The translations under genes were made by a program, and so were the position numbers. DNA of 64,000 nt from Erwinia sp. E_sp_B01_1 (lineage in GTDB: Bacteria; Pseudomonadota; Gammaproteobacteria; Enterobacterales; Enterobacteriaceae): the NCBI RefSeq assembly GCF_036865545.1, contig NZ_CP142208.1:2170001-2234000 (forward strand), given 5' to 3'. Within the stretch, counting starts at the first letter, position 1. Each line of letters starts with the position of its first letter. The notes under the pieces were generated by a model. That model saw only the letters and a program-made list of their open reading frames with translations. It was not told the DNA's origin and did no database searches. This document shows positions 1 to 8,418 of this stretch, piece after piece.

Positions 1-80
1 TGGTGGTTGGCGGGGCCATTACCCGGCCTCAGCAAATCACCGCCCGGTTTGTGGCGGCGTTGCCTGGCGGGATGCGCTGA
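1..80 (+). CDS. nanE: 3' end of NanE-like N-acylmannosamine-6-phosphate 2-epimerase (partial)
   Basis: The frame beginning at base 3 is open from the window edge to TGA at 78-80 and encodes 25 residues starting VVGGAITRPQQITARF. The VVGGAITRP segment is typical of the last strand and phosphate-binding turn of NanE TIM barrels, which convert ManNAc-6-P to GlcNAc-6-P in sialic acid/amino-sugar catabolism. Only the C-terminus is present, so the call rests on a short motif. It is convergent with the GH3 gene 30 bases downstream. Another TIM-barrel phosphate-binding enzyme is possible. Confidence 0.5.
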   Translation, partial: VVGGAITRPQQITARFVAALPGGMR

Positions 81-109
81 CCTGCTACAGTCAGCGGCAT
101 GCGCCTTAT

Positions 110-2257
110 TCAGTAGCCAAAACGGCGCTTACGCAGCCGGTGCAGGCAAGAGAGTTCTGCTTCTCCGGCATTGCGTGAGGCGGTCAGGATGACCTGTTCA
201 CTGTTGATCGTCCACCCGGCGTTGTCGCTATCCCAGTTTGCTATCACTCTGGGTTCCAGCGTCAGCTCAAGGGTCTGACTTTCGTCAGGTTGCAGCTCAA
301 CCCGGGCAAACGCTGCCAGCCGGGGCGGGGCTGACCGACTGGCTGGCTGAACATAGATCTGAGGAATATCTGCACCGGCACGCTGCCCTGTGTTGGTCAG
401 GGTCAGAGTGACATGCAATCCGGCGTTATCCTCATAAGCACTAAAGGCTGTCCAGGCAAAGGAGGTATAACTCAGGCCGAAACCAAACGGGAACAGCGGT
501 TTTTGTTGCGTGCGGGCAAACCAGCGGTAGCCCACATCAGACCCTTCAACATCATAATCAATATGACGTATCCCTCCTTTAACCGGTGCGCCGGGCAACG
601 AAGTGGTGGTCGTTGGGTCAATTTGCTCCGGCGTGGGCAACTGCGACTCATCCGCCGGAAAAGTGACCGGCAGGCGTCCGGAGGGATTGACCCGCCCGAA
701 CAGGACGCCTGCAATAGCCTCGCCGCCGCCAGAACCCGGATACCAGGCCTCAATCACTCCCGCCACTTTATCCAGCCAGGGCATTGTCACCGGGCCACCG
801 GTTTCCAGCACCACAATCACTGTCTGGTTGGCTGCGGCCAGCCCATCAATCAGCTGATTTTGCGCCTCGCTCAAAGAGAGGCCTTCGGCATCCAGTGCTT
901 CCGAACGCCACTCTTCGACAAAAACAATCACCGCATCAGCTTCAGAGGCCTGCCCGATCGCTTCCGCGGCATTTTCACCGCTGAGATAAACAACTTCAGC
1001 CGCGCCTGATTCCGCACGGATGGCATGCAGGGGAGAAGAAGGGTGATAGACCTTCTCTGTGGCAATACCCATAAAATCGATGCCCGGCAGTTTCAGGCTG
1101 CCCACCGGCGTCACGGCGGAGGATCCGCCACCTGCCAGCACGCCAGCATCTGCATGTGCGCCTGTGACTAACAGCTTCGCGGCACCTTTTCGCAGGGGCA
1201 GACAATTGCCTGCATTTTTCAGCAGTACGATCCCCTGTTCCGCTTCACGCTGCGCCAGCAGCCGGTGAGCCATGTAATCAATACTGCCCCCCGGTATGGC
1301 TGGCTGATCTATGGCCCCCACTGCAAACAGGCTGCGGAGAATACGGTGAATCATCTCATCGATGCGGCTTTGCGGAACGTCACCGGCTGCCACCGCCTCG
1401 CGCAGCGGGTCAGCGAACCAGACCTTTTCATCAAGGTTAGCGCCGGACTGCACATCAAGCCCCGCCAGCGCGGCCTTCGTGGCAGAATGGGTCGCTCCCC
1501 AGTCTGACATCACCCAGCCAGCAAACTGCCAGTCGCTCTTCAACACTCTGTTCAGCAGGAAATCATTTTCAGAGGCCCATTCGCCGTTAACCAGGTTATA
1601 CCCCGGCATCACTGAGCCGGGCTTGCCGATCTCAATTGCCAGTTCAAACGCCAGCAAATCGGATTCACGCAGGGCAGCTTCGCTGATATCAGAGCTGACC
1701 ACCACACGGCCGGTCTCCTGTGAGTTAACAGCGAAGTGCTTGACGGTAGAAACCACATGCTGAGACTGAATTCCCTTTACGGAATGCCCGGCCAGCACTC
1801 CTGTCAGCAGCGGATCTTCAGAGATGTACTCAAAATTTCTGCCACCACGCGGTTCACGGATAAGATTTGCTCCGCCTGCCAGCTGGACGTTAAATCCTTT
1901 GGCAAAGGCTTCACGTCCCACTACTTCACCGGTGCGTTCAGCCATAACAGTATTAAACGTTGCCCCGAGCAGCAGGCCGGAAGGCAGCGCTGTGGCGTTG
2001 TCTCCGGGCCTGACGTTGCCCAGCGCGGAGACGCCAAGGCTGGCATCAGACTGTTGTAAAGGGGGAATGCCCAGGCGGGGAATGCCTGGGTAGTAAGCAG
2101 CGGAACCAATTGCCCCTTCAGGAAGGGGCTGGTTATGCATTGGGATGGCCATCGGGCCGGAAAGCCAGGCGAACTTCTCATCCTGCGTCATCTCATCGAC
2201 AACGAGCCTGGCTTTTTCATCGGCTGTCAGGCCTTTTTGCTGCCAGCAATATTTCAT
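110..2257 (-). CDS. Glycoside hydrolase family 3 beta-glucosidase
   Basis: A 715-residue GH3 enzyme expected to hydrolyse beta-glucosides or related oligosaccharides. It has the N-terminal GH3 barrel (about 20-330), with the catalytic nucleophile Asp in WVMSDWGATHS, then the GH3 C-terminal domain (about 360-580), with the WRSEALDAEGLSL segment that resembles the acid/base loop region. A fibronectin-III-like tail follows (about 620-690). No signal peptide is visible, so it is probably cytoplasmic. The ATG at 2257 is preferred because AGGAG lies 7 bases upstream; the TTG just before it is unlikely. The gene is monocistronic or co-transcribed from the SDR gene 27 bases upstream. Substrate cannot be read from sequence. 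Confidence 0.9.
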   Translation of the reverse strand: MKYCWQQKGLTADEKARLVVDEMTQDEKFAWLSGPMAIPMHNQPLPEGAIGSAAYYPGIPRLGIPPLQQSDASLGVSALGNVRPGDNATALPSGLLLGATFNTVMAERTGEVVGREAFAKGFNVQLAGGANLIREPRGGRNFEYISEDPLLTGVLAGHSVKGIQSQHVVSTVKHFAVNSQETGRVVVSSDISEAALRESDLLAFELAIEIGKPGSVMPGYNLVNGEWASENDFLLNRVLKSDWQFAGWVMSDWGATHSATKAALAGLDVQSGANLDEKVWFADPLREAVAAGDVPQSRIDEMIHRILRSLFAVGAIDQPAIPGGSIDYMAHRLLAQREAEQGIVLLKNAGNCLPLRKGAAKLLVTGAHADAGVLAGGGSSAVTPVGSLKLPGIDFMGIATEKVYHPSSPLHAIRAESGAAEVVYLSGENAAEAIGQASEADAVIVFVEEWRSEALDAEGLSLSEAQNQLIDGLAAANQTVIVVLETGGPVTMPWLDKVAGVIEAWYPGSGGGEAIAGVLFGRVNPSGRLPVTFPADESQLPTPEQIDPTTTTSLPGAPVKGGIRHIDYDVEGSDVGYRWFARTQQKPLFPFGFGLSYTSFAWTAFSAYEDNAGLHVTLTLTNTGQRAGADIPQIYVQPASRSAPPRLAAFARVELQPDESQTLELTLEPRVIANWDSDNAGWTINSEQVILTASRNAGEAELSCLHRLRKRRFGY

Positions 2258-2284
2258 CAACTCACTCCTTGTTGGGAAACATCC

Positions 2285-3178
2285 TTAAAGCGTGCCGGTA
2301 CCGCCATCTGAACACCATACCTGACCAGAGGTATAGCTACTCTCGTTGGAGGCCATAGTGACATAAAGTGGCGCAATTTCAGCAGGCTGGCCAGGACGGC
2401 CCAGCGGCGCAGAAGCACCAAATTCTTTCACTTTTTCCTGAGGCTGGCCACCGCTGGACTGTAGTGGAGTCCAGTATGGGCCTGGAGCTACGGCATTAAC
2501 ACGGATGCCTTCTTTACCCAACTGTTGAGCCAGAGATTTGGTAAAGGCAACAATAGAGGCTTTAGTCTGGGCATAATCCAGCAGAATTTCACTGGGCTTA
2601 TAAGCCTGCACGGAAGAAGTGTTGATAATAGAAGCACCCCGTGGAAGATAATCCAGAGCGGCTTTGGTTATCCAGAACATGGCATAGACGTTGGTTTTAA
2701 ACGTCGCGTCAAAATCTTCAGTGCTTAAGGTGCGGATAGATTCATTAAATTGCTGACGACCGGCATTATTAACCAGTATATCCAGCCCGCCTAATTTACT
2801 GGCGGCTTCTTTAACCAGTGAGATACAGAATTCTTCTGAGCGAATATCACCAGGCAGGGCAACAGCTTTACGGCCCTCTGCTTCGATAAGCTTAATAACT
2901 TCGGCAGCATCCGACTCTTCTTCTGGCAGATAACCGATGGCTACGTCGGCACCTTCACGAGCGTAGGCAATAGCCACTGCGCGACCAATACCGGAATCTC
3001 CGCCGGTAATCAGTGCTTTACGGCCAGCAAGTCGACCCGATCCGCGGTAGCTTTTTTCACCGTGGTCCGGCACCGGGACCATTTTACTTGCCAGACCCGG
3101 AACGGGCTGTGGCTGTTCCGGGAATGGCGGAACCGGGTACTCAATGGATATGAGGGATTTTTTATCCTGAATTGTCAT
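2285..3178 (-). CDS. SDR family oxidoreductase (YghA-like)
   Basis: A 297-residue NAD(P)-dependent short-chain dehydrogenase with a roughly 45-residue N-terminal extension before the Rossmann fold. The glycine-rich motif TGGDSGIG (58-65), the NNAG motif, and the catalytic Ser (NTSSVQAY) and Tyr/Lys (YAQTK) are all present. It matches the long-SDR group that includes E. coli YghA and Bacillus general stress proteins. AAGGAG lies 7 bases before the ATG. A close paralog with nearly colinear sequence lies at 13766-14674. Substrate is unknown; members of this group are often stationary-phase or stress induced (family knowledge, not seen here). Confidence 0.92.
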   Translation of the reverse strand: MTIQDKKSLISIEYPVPPFPEQPQPVPGLASKMVPVPDHGEKSYRGSGRLAGRKALITGGDSGIGRAVAIAYAREGADVAIGYLPEEESDAAEVIKLIEAEGRKAVALPGDIRSEEFCISLVKEAASKLGGLDILVNNAGRQQFNESIRTLSTEDFDATFKTNVYAMFWITKAALDYLPRGASIINTSSVQAYKPSEILLDYAQTKASIVAFTKSLAQQLGKEGIRVNAVAPGPYWTPLQSSGGQPQEKVKEFGASAPLGRPGQPAEIAPLYVTMASNESSYTSGQVWCSDGGTGTL

Positions 3179-3527
3179 GTTTTACTCCTTCGTTATCGCT
3201 TAAGTGATAATAAGCCTGGCACAATTGTGAAATATGTCACATTAATCTGCTAAAAAAATTCCCCTCAGCGTTTAGCTGGCGATTAATTGGGCAGGCGACC
3301 TAAGAAATGCGAAATATATTTTTATATTCCGCCAGGGGGAATTTCGCGTGACAATATTGTGCCTGATTTTCTCAACGCGCCGGTTGGGGCTTTATTAAAG
3401 AACGGACCGTTTCTTCTGCAAAATAATAATAAGTTTTACAAAATATGAACCGGCTTGTTTATGCGTCAAATCTTTGCCAGGGTAAAACTGTGAAATCTCT
3501 GTTTGCGGTTAACAGTAAGGTAAAAGT
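3179..3527. other. Divergent intergenic region
   Basis: This 349-base AT-rich gap lies between two divergently transcribed genes and must hold both promoters. A 9-base inverted repeat (AAATTCCCC at 3256-3264, GGGGAATTT at 3336-3344) is visible, but the 71-base spacing makes a regulatory meaning uncertain. No convincing small gene was found. Confidence 0.5.
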
Positions 3528-3737
3528 ATGAAACGTGATGTGCTGAGTGAAGAGTATTACGACGAAGTTTGCCGGGTGATTGGCGATGCGGTGATTGTGC
3601 TGGCAGAGAGCGGCTACAACACCCATCGCGAGGCACTGACTAATCTGCTGATGAAAACCCGCCACGATCGTGCAGATGCCGATCGCGACGAGCAAAAAGT
3701 CCTTGAGCACGCTATCCGTCTTATCAAGCCCGAATGA
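3528..3737 (+). CDS. YmgB/AriR-like biofilm and acid-stress regulator family protein
   Basis: A 69-residue charged, predicted all-helical protein. The pattern IGDAVIVLAESGYNTHREALTNLL, then a charged helix ending DEQKVLEHAIRLI, follows the layout of the YmgB/AriR family, small proteins that act in biofilm and acid-stress control in E. coli. AAGG lies about 7 bases before the ATG (AAGGTAAAAGT). It is convergent with the monooxygenase gene downstream; the inverted repeat TGAGGC/GCCTCA at 3735-3759 could help terminate it. Family membership is judged by eye over a short length, so it is moderate. Confidence 0.6.
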   Translation: MKRDVLSEEYYDEVCRVIGDAVIVLAESGYNTHREALTNLLMKTRHDRADADRDEQKVLEHAIRLIKPE

Positions 3738-3780
3738 GGCTTCCCCTGAACAGGCCTCAGCGTTACGCTTCCCCAGCCTG

Positions 3781-4788
3781 TCAGTCATGACGGGCCGTTT
3801 TCCACCCCAGAGCGTAAGCGACTTCGGTTGCCAGAAGCTCAAGCGATCGCAGGATATAAGCATGGGGAGGATCGATGGAGTGAACCTGGAACGAGATATC
3901 GGTAGCCCTGGCTGCGGCGGAATCCTGCCCCAGTGAATAAACGACCTGTTCAGGCGAACCCAGATGGACATCAAAGGCGGCAATATAATCATCCAGCGAA
4001 GACCCTGAAATCAGGTGACCTGCCGCGCGGTGCTGGGCTGCCTGAGCAGAAAGGCCACTGACTGCAAAAGCACGCGCCTCTGCTCCATTATCAGTGACGA
4101 ACACGGTACGGGAGGCCAGGATCCGGGGTTCGACACCGGCGGGCAATGAGGCCAGGTAAGCGTCGATCATCGGATTCTGGATATCATCCAGCGGCAACAG
4201 CGGCTGTTCTGCCGGGCGGGGCTGAGTGCGTGAGAGCATCAGACCATGACCTGCGGCGCCTGCACGTGCGGCACCCGCTACGGAAAAAGTCGCCTGCCAG
4301 ACCCTTTCCGCCAGCTGCGGCGCGGGAGGATAGAGACGATTATCAGGGTGCGCCAGCGTCTCTCCACGCCAGGCCGCAAGCAGCGTTTCAAGATTGCGGG
4401 AGAATGCCTCAGCGCGCCGATCGAGAGTCAGCCCAAAGGGTAGAAAAGAGGTTGGCGTACCCCCTGAACCCAGGCCAATTTCCAGTCGGTGATTGCTCAG
4501 CAAATCCAGCACAGCCGCATCCTCAGCCACCCGCAAGGCATTCTCCAGAGGCAGGGTAATGATGGCCGTTCCCAGCCGGATTCGGGAAGTCTGCGCCGCC
4601 ACGCTGGCGAGGAACAGCAGCGGCGAAGGCAGCCCCCCTTCATTTTCATGAAAATGGTGTTGCGCAATCCAGGCGTTATCGTAGCCAAGCCGCTCGGCAT
4701 GTTGAATTTGCAGCGTGGCCAGATGATAGCGTTCCCTGGCGCTGGTCTTATCCAGCAGACGGGTAAAAAAACCGATTCTTTTGCTCAT
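3781..4788 (-). CDS. LLM class flavin-dependent oxidoreductase
   Basis: A 335-residue luciferase-like TIM-barrel monooxygenase that would use reduced FMN and oxygen. The N-terminus (GFFTRLLDKTSARERYHLA), the AQHHFHENEGGLPSPLLF segment and the SRIRLGTAIITLPLENALRVAEDAAVLDLLS segment are typical of the alkanal/alkanesulfonate monooxygenase superfamily. AAGGA precedes the ATG by about 8 bases. The ATG overlaps by four bases (ATGA) the stop of an upstream open fragment at 4785-4937, suggesting the gene was once the downstream member of a coupled pair. Substrate is unknown. It is one of four LLM-class genes in the first 29 kb. Confidence 0.85.
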   Translation of the reverse strand: MSKRIGFFTRLLDKTSARERYHLATLQIQHAERLGYDNAWIAQHHFHENEGGLPSPLLFLASVAAQTSRIRLGTAIITLPLENALRVAEDAAVLDLLSNHRLEIGLGSGGTPTSFLPFGLTLDRRAEAFSRNLETLLAAWRGETLAHPDNRLYPPAPQLAERVWQATFSVAGAARAGAAGHGLMLSRTQPRPAEQPLLPLDDIQNPMIDAYLASLPAGVEPRILASRTVFVTDNGAEARAFAVSGLSAQAAQHRAAGHLISGSSLDDYIAAFDVHLGSPEQVVYSLGQDSAAARATDISFQVHSIDPPHAYILRSLELLATEVAYALGWKTARHD

Positions 4789-4937
4789 AAGGCTTCCTTT
4801 AATAACGGCATAGTGTCAGGAGAGTGGCGGAGATCACTCAGGGTGGCAGAGCGGTTGATACTTGCCTGAAGGTCGGTGAAAACAGCGCTGTAGCTGTCAA
4901 TATCAGGCGTCTGTATGCCGGGGGTGAAGTAAGGAAA
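4785..4937 (-). pseudogene. Possible C-terminal remnant of a gene coupled to the LLM monooxygenase
   Basis: Fifty open codons end in a TGA that overlaps the monooxygenase ATG as ATGA. The translation (fragment TPDIDSYSAVFTDLQASI, ending MPLLKEAL) has a protein-like composition, but an in-frame TGA at 4938-4940 closes it and no start is present. It looks like the tail of a truncated gene formerly translated with the monooxygenase. No family was recognised. Chance is a real alternative for an ORF of this size. The rest of 4938-5113 holds no evident gene. Confidence 0.3.
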
Positions 4938-5113
4938 TCAGCTAAAGATTGTCGTCAACCGGATAACAATCTTCCTCTGATGGCCCCACAGGCCCCCGTC
5001 TGACAGGCTCAGTCAGATAAAATCAGGCTTGTGCCAGGAAAGTCTGCATACCTGTGCCAGGCTTAAGGGAACACCGTAGAAAACGGCTTAGTCTGAAACA
5101 TTAAGGAGATACA

Positions 5114-5506
5114 ATGAAAAAGTTGATGGTACTGGCTGCGATACTGGCCTTCAGCGGCAATGTTATGGCCGCAGAGGGTGGCTACAAAACGGGTGAAGCA
5201 CCGCCACCGCCACATCAAAAGGACCAGGGCTATAAAGGCTCAGAAGATACGGCTGAAAGTTCCGTGGAATCTGTTCGCACCCAGCGCGACAACGCGTGGG
5301 TCACAATGGAAGGGTATCTGATCAAAAAAACCGGCAAGGATAGTTACGATTTCCGCGATAACACCGGCACGATCAAAGTTATCGTTCCCCACGCCGCCTT
5401 TGATGGCAAGGAGTACACCGCTAAAGATAAGATGCGCCTTAGCGGTTATGTGAAAGGCAAGGGTGAAGCTCGCCATATCCAGGCGCAGCAGATCAGAAAA
5501 CCTTAA
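5114..5506 (+). CDS. ygiW: YgiW/YdeI-family periplasmic stress-tolerance OB-fold protein
   Basis: A 130-residue exported protein with a clear Sec signal peptide (MKKLMVLAAILAFSGNVMAA, cleavage after about residue 20). A Pro-rich linker is followed by a bacterial OB fold (BOF), seen in AWVTMEGYLIKKTGKDSY, FRDNTGTIKV and the C-terminal RLSGYVKGKGEARHI. The length equals E. coli YgiW, which is linked to oxidative, acid and metal stress tolerance. AAGGAG precedes the ATG by about 5-6 bases. It is single and convergent with the oxidase operon, separated by a strong hairpin. Confidence 0.92.
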   Translation: MKKLMVLAAILAFSGNVMAAEGGYKTGEAPPPPHQKDQGYKGSEDTAESSVESVRTQRDNAWVTMEGYLIKKTGKDSYDFRDNTGTIKVIVPHAAFDGKEYTAKDKMRLSGYVKGKGEARHIQAQQIRKP

Positions 5507-5543
5507 GCCTGCTGGTGTTCAGATAGCGCCGCTGATGGCGCCG

Positions 5544-5573
5544 CGCCCTGAATCCATTGACGGGTTCAGGGCG
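5544..5573. terminator. Hairpin between convergent ygiW and oxidase operon
   Basis: Inverted repeat CGCCCTGAA (5544-5552) with TTCAGGGCG (5565-5573), 12-base loop. There is no strong U-tract, so termination is inferred from position between two converging transcription units. Confidence 0.5.
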
Positions 5574-5638
5574 GGGAGATCCCCGACCTGCACCATCTGA
5601 CATCCGGGCCGCGACCCAGGTGGTGTCAGTTTCCCCCC

Positions 5639-6586
5639 TCATTTTACTTTCCCTTTCAGTACCCAGAATGCCCAACTGTTATAAGCCACCGTCATCGGAA
5701 TAATGATGGCCAGCCCCGTCAGCACAAACTGTTGGGTCACAGGTCCGGATGCAGCCTCTTTCAGGCTTAAGGTTTCCGGGATCAGCCAGGGATAAAGCGC
5801 CATCATCGCCAGCAGCATCAGGCAGGTCATTAACAGTAGCACTGCCATTAAAGGCATCAGCAGCCGGCTGCCGTGCAGAAAGCAGGGAATAGCTACACCC
5901 AGGGCTAATCCGGTCAGCAACAGAAGCTTTCCTGCCAGCAGACTCCAGGCTGCCAGAAACCGGCCGGGCATAAGCAGACAGAGGGAGAGTATCAGGATCA
6001 GGGTTGCCACCAGAAAAAGGCTTGCCAGCAGACTGGCCTGACGCCCCGTTTCTCCCTGCAGCCGCCAGCGTACCCAGCAGCAACCCATCAGCAGATATCC
6101 CGTCATCGCAGCGGCTCCGCACAGCACCGTAAACAGGGTAAAGAATGAAAATGTTCCCCCCGGCGCAACGCCCCCGAAGATACTCCCTGCCAGCATCCCC
6201 TGAAGAAAAGCCGTCAGCGCGGAGGAGCAGATAAAAAGCGTATCTAACCTGCGTTGCGCCCTGGGTGAAGCCTGATCCCGGTACTCAAGGGCCACAGCAC
6301 GGAGGATCAAAGCCAGCAGCATAGCGAACAGCGGCAGGTAAAGTCCGCTCAGTATCTGGCTGTAAGCCGCAGGAAACAGCGCCAGCATTGCGCCACCCGC
6401 CAGCACCAGCCAGGTTTCATTCGCGTCCCACACCGGCAGAATGGAAGAGGCCAGCCTGCGCCTGTCATCCGCATCGATAAACCAGGCAAACAGCATCCCC
6501 ACGCCAAGATCCGTGCCGTCCAGCAGCACATACATCAGCAGTGAGAAGCCGATGATACCGGCAGATAAATTGACGGGATCAGGCAT
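5639..6586 (-). CDS. cioB: Cytochrome bd-type quinol oxidase subunit II (CioB/CydB family)
   Basis: A 315-residue polytopic membrane protein. The start GIIGFSLLMYVLLDGTDLGVG and the segment VWDANETWLVLAGGAMLALFPAAYS are CydB-family signatures; about eight hydrophobic segments follow. With subunit I it forms the quinol:O2 oxidoreductase. The ATG at 6586 is chosen because it overlaps the cioA stop by 8 bases (6579-6586) with AAGGAG just upstream; the longer 332-residue frame has an unrelated N-terminus. No cydX-like micropeptide gene is evident after it. It is the last gene of the formate dehydrogenase/oxidase operon. Confidence 0.92.
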   Translation of the reverse strand: MPDPVNLSAGIIGFSLLMYVLLDGTDLGVGMLFAWFIDADDRRRLASSILPVWDANETWLVLAGGAMLALFPAAYSQILSGLYLPLFAMLLALILRAVALEYRDQASPRAQRRLDTLFICSSALTAFLQGMLAGSIFGGVAPGGTFSFFTLFTVLCGAAAMTGYLLMGCCWVRWRLQGETGRQASLLASLFLVATLILILSLCLLMPGRFLAAWSLLAGKLLLLTGLALGVAIPCFLHGSRLLMPLMAVLLLMTCLMLLAMMALYPWLIPETLSLKEAASGPVTQQFVLTGLAIIIPMTVAYNSWAFWVLKGKVK

Positions 6587-7943
6587 GGTCGTGCTCCTTT
6601 TCTGGCCCGGTGATTTCATCATCATGCGCGGTGGCAACGTAACGCATAAAGTAACGCAGCCCTGAAAAGAAGGCGAAAGCGTAGATAATCAGGATTGCCG
6701 TAGCGGAGGTGAAAACCTGAAGAGCCGTAAGCGTGGAATGGCTTTCAGAGGTGCGTAATATCCCCCAGACGGTCCACGGCTGGCGACCCACCTCGGTGAC
6801 CACCCAGCCGGAGAGCATGGCAATAAACCCCGCCGGAGACATCACGACCAGCACCTTTAACATCCTCTGTGAAGTGAACAGCCGGTTGCGTAACCGCATA
6901 ATCAGGGCCGTACCACTGACAATCAGCATCAGAATGCCCAGCCCGACCATTATTCTGAAGGCGAAGAAGACCGGAAGCACCGGGGGGATATCGGCTGCAG
7001 GAAATTCGGAAAGCCCTTTGATATGCCCGTGGAGATTATGCCGCAGGTAGAGGGATCCCAGTTGTGGAATGGCCAGTTCAGCATGATTAACGGCTGCGCT
7101 CTGATCGGGCAGGGCAAAGAGCCGGATCGGTTCTCCTTGCCCTGCCGGGGGCTGACGCCAGCTTCCCTCAATTGCAGCCATTTTTTGTGGTTGGTATTTC
7201 AGCGTATTTTCCCCGTGAAGGTCACCGGTAATGATCTGCACGGGGAGCAGGATCGCCGCCAGCCACATGGCGCAGGAGACCATGACTCTGGCGCCACTGC
7301 TCTGAATACCTTTGAGCAGGCGCCAGGCACCCACGCCGGCAATCAGAAAAGCGGTGGCTATCAGGGAGGCCAGGATCATATGCGTCAGACGCCAGGGAAA
7401 GGAGGGGGCACGCAGAATAGTCAGCCAGCTTTCGGGATGGAAGATCCCGGCATCATCCAGCGTGAAGCCGGTGGGGGTCTGCATCCAGGAGTTGGCGGCC
7501 AGGATCCAGAAGGCACTGATCAGCGCCCCCAGAGCGACCAGCAGCGTGACCGCAAAATGAATGCCTGGCCGGATCCGCCCCAGGCCAAAAATCATCACCC
7601 CGGCCAGCGCGGATTCTAAAAAAAATGCCACCAGCACCTCATACAGCATCAGCGGGCCAAGTATGCCCCCAACCCTGAAAGCAAAAGGTGCCCAGTTGGT
7701 GCCAAACTGGAACTCCATGACCACTCCGGATACGGCGCCAACGGCGGTGGTAAAACCAAACACCTTGAGCCAGAAGCGATAAAGGTCGTAACAGACTCTG
7801 TTTCCGCGAAACAGCCACATCCCCTCAAGAAAAACCAGAAACTGAGCCAGCCCCAGCGCAAAAGCGGCCAGCACGATGTGCAGGCCTATGGTAAAGGCAA
7901 ATTGACCCCGGGAGAGCAGCAGGGCCAGTGCTGATTCATGCAT
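6579..7943 (-). CDS. cioA: Cytochrome bd-type quinol oxidase subunit I (CioA/CydA family)
   Basis: A 454-residue heme-bearing subunit. It starts MHESALALLLSRGQFAFTIGLH, with the conserved N-terminal His near position 22, and carries the GRQPWTVWGILRTSES motif near the quinol-site end. It is clearly shorter than E. coli CydA (about 520 residues), indicating the short-Q-loop, CIO-like class often described as cyanide tolerant. The ATG at 7943 overlaps the preceding DUF1641 gene by 8 bases (7936-7943), which argues against the longer 477-residue frame. Translational coupling with the formate dehydrogenase genes suggests dedicated quinol oxidation, an inference. Confidence 0.93.
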   Translation of the reverse strand: MHESALALLLSRGQFAFTIGLHIVLAAFALGLAQFLVFLEGMWLFRGNRVCYDLYRFWLKVFGFTTAVGAVSGVVMEFQFGTNWAPFAFRVGGILGPLMLYEVLVAFFLESALAGVMIFGLGRIRPGIHFAVTLLVALGALISAFWILAANSWMQTPTGFTLDDAGIFHPESWLTILRAPSFPWRLTHMILASLIATAFLIAGVGAWRLLKGIQSSGARVMVSCAMWLAAILLPVQIITGDLHGENTLKYQPQKMAAIEGSWRQPPAGQGEPIRLFALPDQSAAVNHAELAIPQLGSLYLRHNLHGHIKGLSEFPAADIPPVLPVFFAFRIMVGLGILMLIVSGTALIMRLRNRLFTSQRMLKVLVVMSPAGFIAMLSGWVVTEVGRQPWTVWGILRTSESHSTLTALQVFTSATAILIIYAFAFFSGLRYFMRYVATAHDDEITGPEKEHDHA

Positions 7944-8418
7944 GAGTATCTTTGCCGCTGTAGCGGGTGATGGGTTTTTCTGGCGCTTTTTCCATTGAGG
8001 CAGAAAAAGCACGCACGGCGGAGAGTAACGGCGTTACAGCCCGCCAGAGATCCTCATCCCTGAGCAGTTTAATCATCCCTTTGATCCCCGGCGCTCCCTG
8101 CTGCTGGGTGGAATCTGACTGACGGCTGAGCGCGTTGGCTCCGTCGGTCAGCGCCATCAGCAGTTGGTTAAAACGCTCAGGGGGCACCCGTGAAAGCGCC
8201 ATCAGTAACAGGGAGATATTCTGCACAGCCACCTGAGAGCCGGGCTGATTTAATCCGCCTACCACCACTTTGGCAATATCGGTATTGGCGCAAACCAGGT
8301 CGTTAGCCAGCCTGAGAAAACCATGCTTGTGCAGGTTTTCCAGCAGCGTGCCCAGAGCTTCACCGGCATCGGGCTCTGTGCGGGTAGGGGGAACCTCATA
8401 TTGCATACGTTCAGCCAT
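7936..8418 (-). CDS. DUF1641 protein, ForE/YrhD-like partner of formate dehydrogenase
   Basis: A 160-residue, mostly helical protein of the DUF1641 family. The core is LLENLHKHGFLRLANDLV and the C-terminal GIKGMIKLLRDEDLWRAVTPLL. In Bacillus the homologs YrhD/YjgD are encoded beside the atypical formate dehydrogenases YrhE/YjgC and, from published work as I recall it, form the quinone-linked ForCE complex. Here the gene starts at TAATG overlapping the ForC-like stop and ends overlapping cioA, so all three are translationally coupled. No transmembrane segment is evident. Confidence 0.85.
   Translation of the reverse strand: MAERMQYEVPPTRTEPDAGEALGTLLENLHKHGFLRLANDLVCANTDIAKVVVGGLNQPGSQVAVQNISLLLMALSRVPPERFNQLLMALTDGANALSRQSDSTQQQGAPGIKGMIKLLRDEDLWRAVTPLLSAVRAFSASMEKAPEKPITRYSGKDTHA

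Noticed and set aside
3256..3344. 9-base inverted repeat AAATTCCCC/GGGGAATTT
   Set aside because: The 71-base spacing and AT-rich context make chance likely.
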